A stretch of 64,000 nt of DNA, taken from positions 119,163 to 183,162 of the forward strand of contig JANBPK010000720.1 of NCBI GenBank assembly GCA_027579435.1. Reading direction: 5' to 3'. The notes below the pieces were generated by a model. That model ran no database searches, had not been told where the DNA came from, and worked only from the letters and a program-made list of their open reading frames with translations. Position numbers and translations under genes: made by a program. Below are positions 61,189 to 64,000 of the stretch, in pieces (position 1 is the stretch's first letter; each line of letters begins with the position of its first letter). Source of the DNA: Candolleomyces eurysporus (Eukaryota; Basidiomycota; Agaricomycetes; Agaricales; Psathyrellaceae).

Positions 61189-62823
61189 TTATACATGGTT
61201 GACATGAATCCCTACCCCTTTCTCTCTCAGCCTGTCGATATGCGCTGCCTGCGCAGTCGTAATGCCCGCCCCCTCATAGTCCACCATCACATACTGTAAC
61301 TTGCTAACAAGCTCACTTTTCTCNCTGGANTCGGACAACTCCCNCCTCCTCTCCAACAAATCGAGAATAACCTGCAGCTCGCCTACCCGGCCGATCAGGA
61401 CTTTGAGGTTCGGCAGCACCTCGCCTTCCCTNATCCTGGAAACGAGGTCGGCGCCCAGGGACCCTCCGGCGTGATGCGTCGGTAGCCGGAGCTCGACGAG
61501 GGTGGGCAGAGCGGTGGCTATGACCTCCACTTCGCTTGCTGACCTCTGCTCGGAGTAGGTCAAGGGCAGGTCTGCNTCCAGTATCTCGAGGGAAGATCCC
61601 GACTGGGCGAGGAACCTCATGAACCTCTCAAGGCCCCACGCCTGTGGTGCCATTCCCCCTAATGGTGGCGGATCGCTGGACGAAATCGTCAGGGTCTTCA
61701 ATCCCGGCGCGGCGAGAGGCAGGAAGAAGGACCCAATGGTCGGAGGGGCNTTTACAGCNGCNAGGCCAAAGACTACATGGCAAAAATCCACGGAAAGAGT
61801 GCGAAGGTGGGGGAGAGACAGCTGTATGGCGGGGTCGGGGGAGTCATTCCAGTGGATTCCAATCGACAGCTTGCACTCCTCCAGGAGCTTGCACTTTGTC
61901 AGGAGGCTGTGGCATTCGTCCAGGGAGAAGCTCGTCTCGGAAAGGTTCAGCCTAGTGAGCGAACCCCACGGGAGATCGAGGATGCTTTCNAGTGNCAGGG
62001 TGGCCCAAAATTCGGCCAATTTCAACTCCACCAGTCGAGGGAAACTTGCCTTGTTGAACATGTTTAGATGAGAATCGAACGGTGTGCTTTCATCATCTTC
62101 AAAATTGACATGGAAGATCACCGACAGCTCTCGAAGCCGCGGAAAGGAAGGCGTCAACAAAAACAATCGGCCCAGAATGGAACGAGGGAGGATGAGTTGC
62201 AGGCGCCCAAGTGTAGGTGCCAACGGTACGACTAACCGATTGATGACGCTCAACAGCAACTCTGCTTGATCCCACTTGAGAGATGAGCGCAGTTGGTTCA
62301 TGAGTACGAAGGACTTTGTTGTCCTATCNCCGCCCCGCTTGAACCACTCCTCCGCGACGTCGATGGCTTGTGGTGGTTCCAACAGAGTATACGCTGCAAA
62401 CCTCAGAACAAGATCCGCCCANAACTCTGGNGTNTCGAGNGCAATGCTCCTCCATTTAGAGCACACATGGGACAGGACAACTGGGCTGCAGCGTCTCTGG
62501 ATCGGGATAATGGTAGCATCCGGATAAGAAAAAATGAAGATCTGGGAGAGCAACTCTGCTGGGAGGCGTTTGTGTGGTGCAAGGATGGTATCGTAGGCAG
62601 AGAGCTCGGCCAGCAGTTGCTTCCGGCGTCGTCCACGGGCACCTGGAGAAATGGGTGGACTGGAAGGAGTTCCGTCTGAATCTTGTAACGTTTGGCGCTC
62701 TAGTGAAGCCTGAATTGCATCCAGTTCCTCTTGGATCAGGCTTCGCTGAGCATTGAGTGCCTTGAGTTCATCATCCGGAAGTAGATCGTTGGACTTGACA
62801 AGGGTTCGGATGTCTGGCAGCAT
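61189..62823 (-). CDS. F-box protein, short coiled-coil-first type
   Basis: Single exon, 544 residues. A coiled coil (LNAQRSLIQEELDAIQASLE) is followed by the F-box HKRLPAELLSQIFIFSYPD, HVCSKWRSI. Leucine-rich repeats fill the rest (FPRLRELSVIF, FPRLVELKLAEF, LTRLNLSETSFSLDE, LPHLRTLSVDFC, LPTLVELRLPTHHAG). This order of coiled coil, F-box and LRR is typical of the large agaricomycete F-box family. The n bases keep frame. Likely an SCF substrate receptor, substrate unknown. Confidence 0.85.
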   Translation of the reverse strand: MLPDIRTLVKSNDLLPDDELKALNAQRSLIQEELDAIQASLERQTLQDSDGTPSSPPISPGARGRRRKQLLAELSAYDTILAPHKRLPAELLSQIFIFSYPDATIIPIQRRCSPVVLSHVCSKWRSIXLXXPEXWADLVLRFAAYTLLEPPQAIDVAEEWFKRGXDRTTKSFVLMNQLRSSLKWDQAELLLSVINRLVVPLAPTLGRLQLILPRSILGRLFLLTPSFPRLRELSVIFHVNFEDDESTPFDSHLNMFNKASFPRLVELKLAEFWATLXXESILDLPWGSLTRLNLSETSFSLDECHSLLTKCKLLEECKLSIGIHWNDSPDPAIQLSLPHLRTLSVDFCHVVFGXXAVXAPPTIGSFFLPLAAPGLKTLTISSSDPPPLGGMAPQAWGLERFMRFLAQSGSSLEILXADLPLTYSEQRSASEVEVIATALPTLVELRLPTHHAGGSLGADLVSRXREGEVLPNLKVLIGRVGELQVILDLLERRXELSXSXEKSELVSKLQYVMVDYEGAGITTAQAAHIDRLREKGVGIHVNHV

Positions 62824-63155
62824 GATGCCACAGCTGCCTTGAATTGAAACAATCGGTTCTGGATCCTATAGATGAGCATAAGGTTAAACTCACCAACGAG
62901 CCGGGGTAATGGAGGTAAGAAAGGAATAGCCGGGGCGGCGCTAAATCTAGCATCCACAGCACTAGCACTGTGCCAGAGAGCTAACCGGATCCGAGTGAAT
63001 GACTGAAACAACCGAAGGAAGCTTTTTTACAGAAGAAATAATACAAGATCGCCAATACGGATATAGAGAGATTATAATCAATGATGCTACATGAGAAGGA
63101 AAGCAAAGGGGGACTAATAGTACATACAACGCAAAAGAACAAGGCATAAGACGAC
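62824..63155. other. Intergenic, no gene seen
   Basis: 3' region of the Zn(II)2Cys6 gene and promoter of the F-box gene, both on the minus strand. Confidence 0.5.
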
Positions 63156-63974
63156 TCAAACAAGGGCTTCTCCGACGGTGAAATGGACGTGATCGCCTTC
63201 GCCAAGCGTAAGACGGACGGGCAGACGGGGATCGATGCGGACGGGAGCACTCGAGCCGACGAAAAAGTCTCCACGGGTAAAATTGCGGGTGATGGCGGCG
63301 GCCTCCTCCTCGGTAAGATTGCGGGGGCGCTTGTTCGGACGGAAGGTGGAGGTGGAGGCGGCGAATGTGCCGTTGGCATACTCGTAGTACTGATGGGAGA
63401 GATTGGGAGGGGCGCCTTGGATGGTGGCGTACATGGGANGGGGGGGCAAAGGAGACTGGTGCTTGGCGGGAGAGATCAGAGGTATGAAATACGAGAGACA
63501 AGCCTTGCGATGCGCTACCTGGCGTTTGGTGAGCATTGTGGTCCTGCTGCTGGTGCTGCGCCTCTGGGTCTGGATAGGCACAGGTGGCGCCCATGCCCCG
63601 CTTGAGACAACTCTGCGACAAAATTTTAGGACACAAACGCCACAAGGGAGGACAAGCAACGTACCTGGCAGGGCAAGACCTCNCTGCACCTGGTCTTGCC
63701 GGAGTGGCAGGCTGCGCAGGCGCGGCGGACGGAGGGGGCTTTGGCTGGATCAAAAGATATGATATGAGCACGGAGATGGCACTGGACGGAAGNGATCTAC
63801 ATGCGTTTTCTCGAGGGCTCCTGGGGACTGCTGCTGGGACGGCTGGATGGACTGGGCAGCGAGCTGGGCTACATCCTGCGCGGCGTGCTGCTGTTGAAGC
63901 TGCTGCTGGAGCTGCTGGGCGTCGATCGACGGCGGGGCCTCCTGGGCCGGTTCGTCTGTGGGGATGGCCGACAT
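63156..63974 (-). CDS. Small Zn(II)2Cys6 transcription regulator
   Basis: The start is ATG 63974 (MSAIPTDEPAQEAPPS), then a Gln-rich stretch. The binuclear zinc cluster is CAACHSGKTRC ... CQSCLKRGMGATC (C-X2-C-X6-C-X5-C-X2-C-X8-C), interrupted by an intron after LPCQ. The next intron joins TP to APVSFAPPPMYATIQG once the n at 63439 is dropped. The tail has RPNKRPRNLTEEEAAAITRNF and ends GEALV. About 240 residues, without the usual fungal regulatory middle-homology domain. It is unclear whether an intron precedes the cluster (the n at 63792 is there). Probable nuclear DNA-binding protein, target unknown. Confidence 0.8.
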
Positions 63975-64000
63975 ATCAGGGCTACGGAGGTGGTCGAACG

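Overview
The window reads as nuclear DNA of a mushroom-forming basidiomycete (Agaricomycetes-like). The case rests on dense genes carrying many 45-65 nt introns with GT/GC...AG ends, intergenic gaps often below 300 bp, Zn(II)2Cys6 and DUF4246 proteins, an HNH_2-type protein and F-box proteins of the kind that expand in Agaricomycetes, and fungal forms of SHO1, MAG2/RNF10, WSS1, ESS1, HPR1 and UBP2. Species cannot be fixed from the sequence alone. Exon coordinates were worked out by hand from splice sites and reading-frame continuity and may be off by a base.

Layout. 1-5.9 kb: WBP11-like splicing factor (minus, cut by the window edge), RNF10/MAG2 RING ligase (plus), SHO1 osmosensor (minus). 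5.9-15.4 kb is the accessory part: one diverged GNAT acetyltransferase, a decayed GNAT copy, an HNH-domain gene, then two head-to-tail duplicated units of about 3.2 and 2.5 kb, each with an intact GNAT gene. The first unit carries a TA-flanked inverted-repeat element (with an empty site in the second unit) and a second fold-back element. 15.7-25.2 kb: FAD monooxygenase, eEF2, an RRM-like protein, a beta-trefoil-like protein and the WSS1 protease. 25.3-34.3 kb: ESS1/PIN1 isomerase (minus), a DUF4246 gene, two tandem membrane-anchored coiled-coil genes and a relic of a DUF4246 tail. 34.8-44.7 kb, minus strand: GAL10-type epimerase, THOC1, UBP2-like deubiquitinase, with one small plus-strand gene between. 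45-54 kb: quinone oxidoreductase, tyrosine phosphatase, NR2C2AP-like protein, mitoribosomal mS45 (its long intron holds a likely C/D snoRNA), an eEF2-lysine-methyltransferase homologue and an mARC-like MOSC protein. 54.6-64 kb: USP12/46-type deubiquitinase, two F-box proteins and a small Zn(II)2Cys6 regulator.

Functional themes. Ubiquitin signalling is well represented (RNF10, UBP2, USP12/46, two F-box proteins, WSS1). Translation is represented by eEF2, its probable methyltransferase, mS45, RNF10 and the snoRNA; mRNA processing and export by WBP11 and THOC1. These are mostly ordinary housekeeping genes in the scattered order usual for fungi, and I see no biosynthetic cluster. The novelty lies in the 9.6-15.4 kb duplication with its insertion history, the 63-residue-repeat coiled-coil pair, the intronic snoRNA, repeated GC-AG introns and several very small exons.

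Data quality. Single n characters are frequent at 0.2-2.5, 38.4-42.2 and 56.4-62.5 kb. Many sit at wobble positions inside intact frames (unresolved substitutions). Others, next to homopolymers, are surplus bases that break a gene which is intact once the n is dropped.
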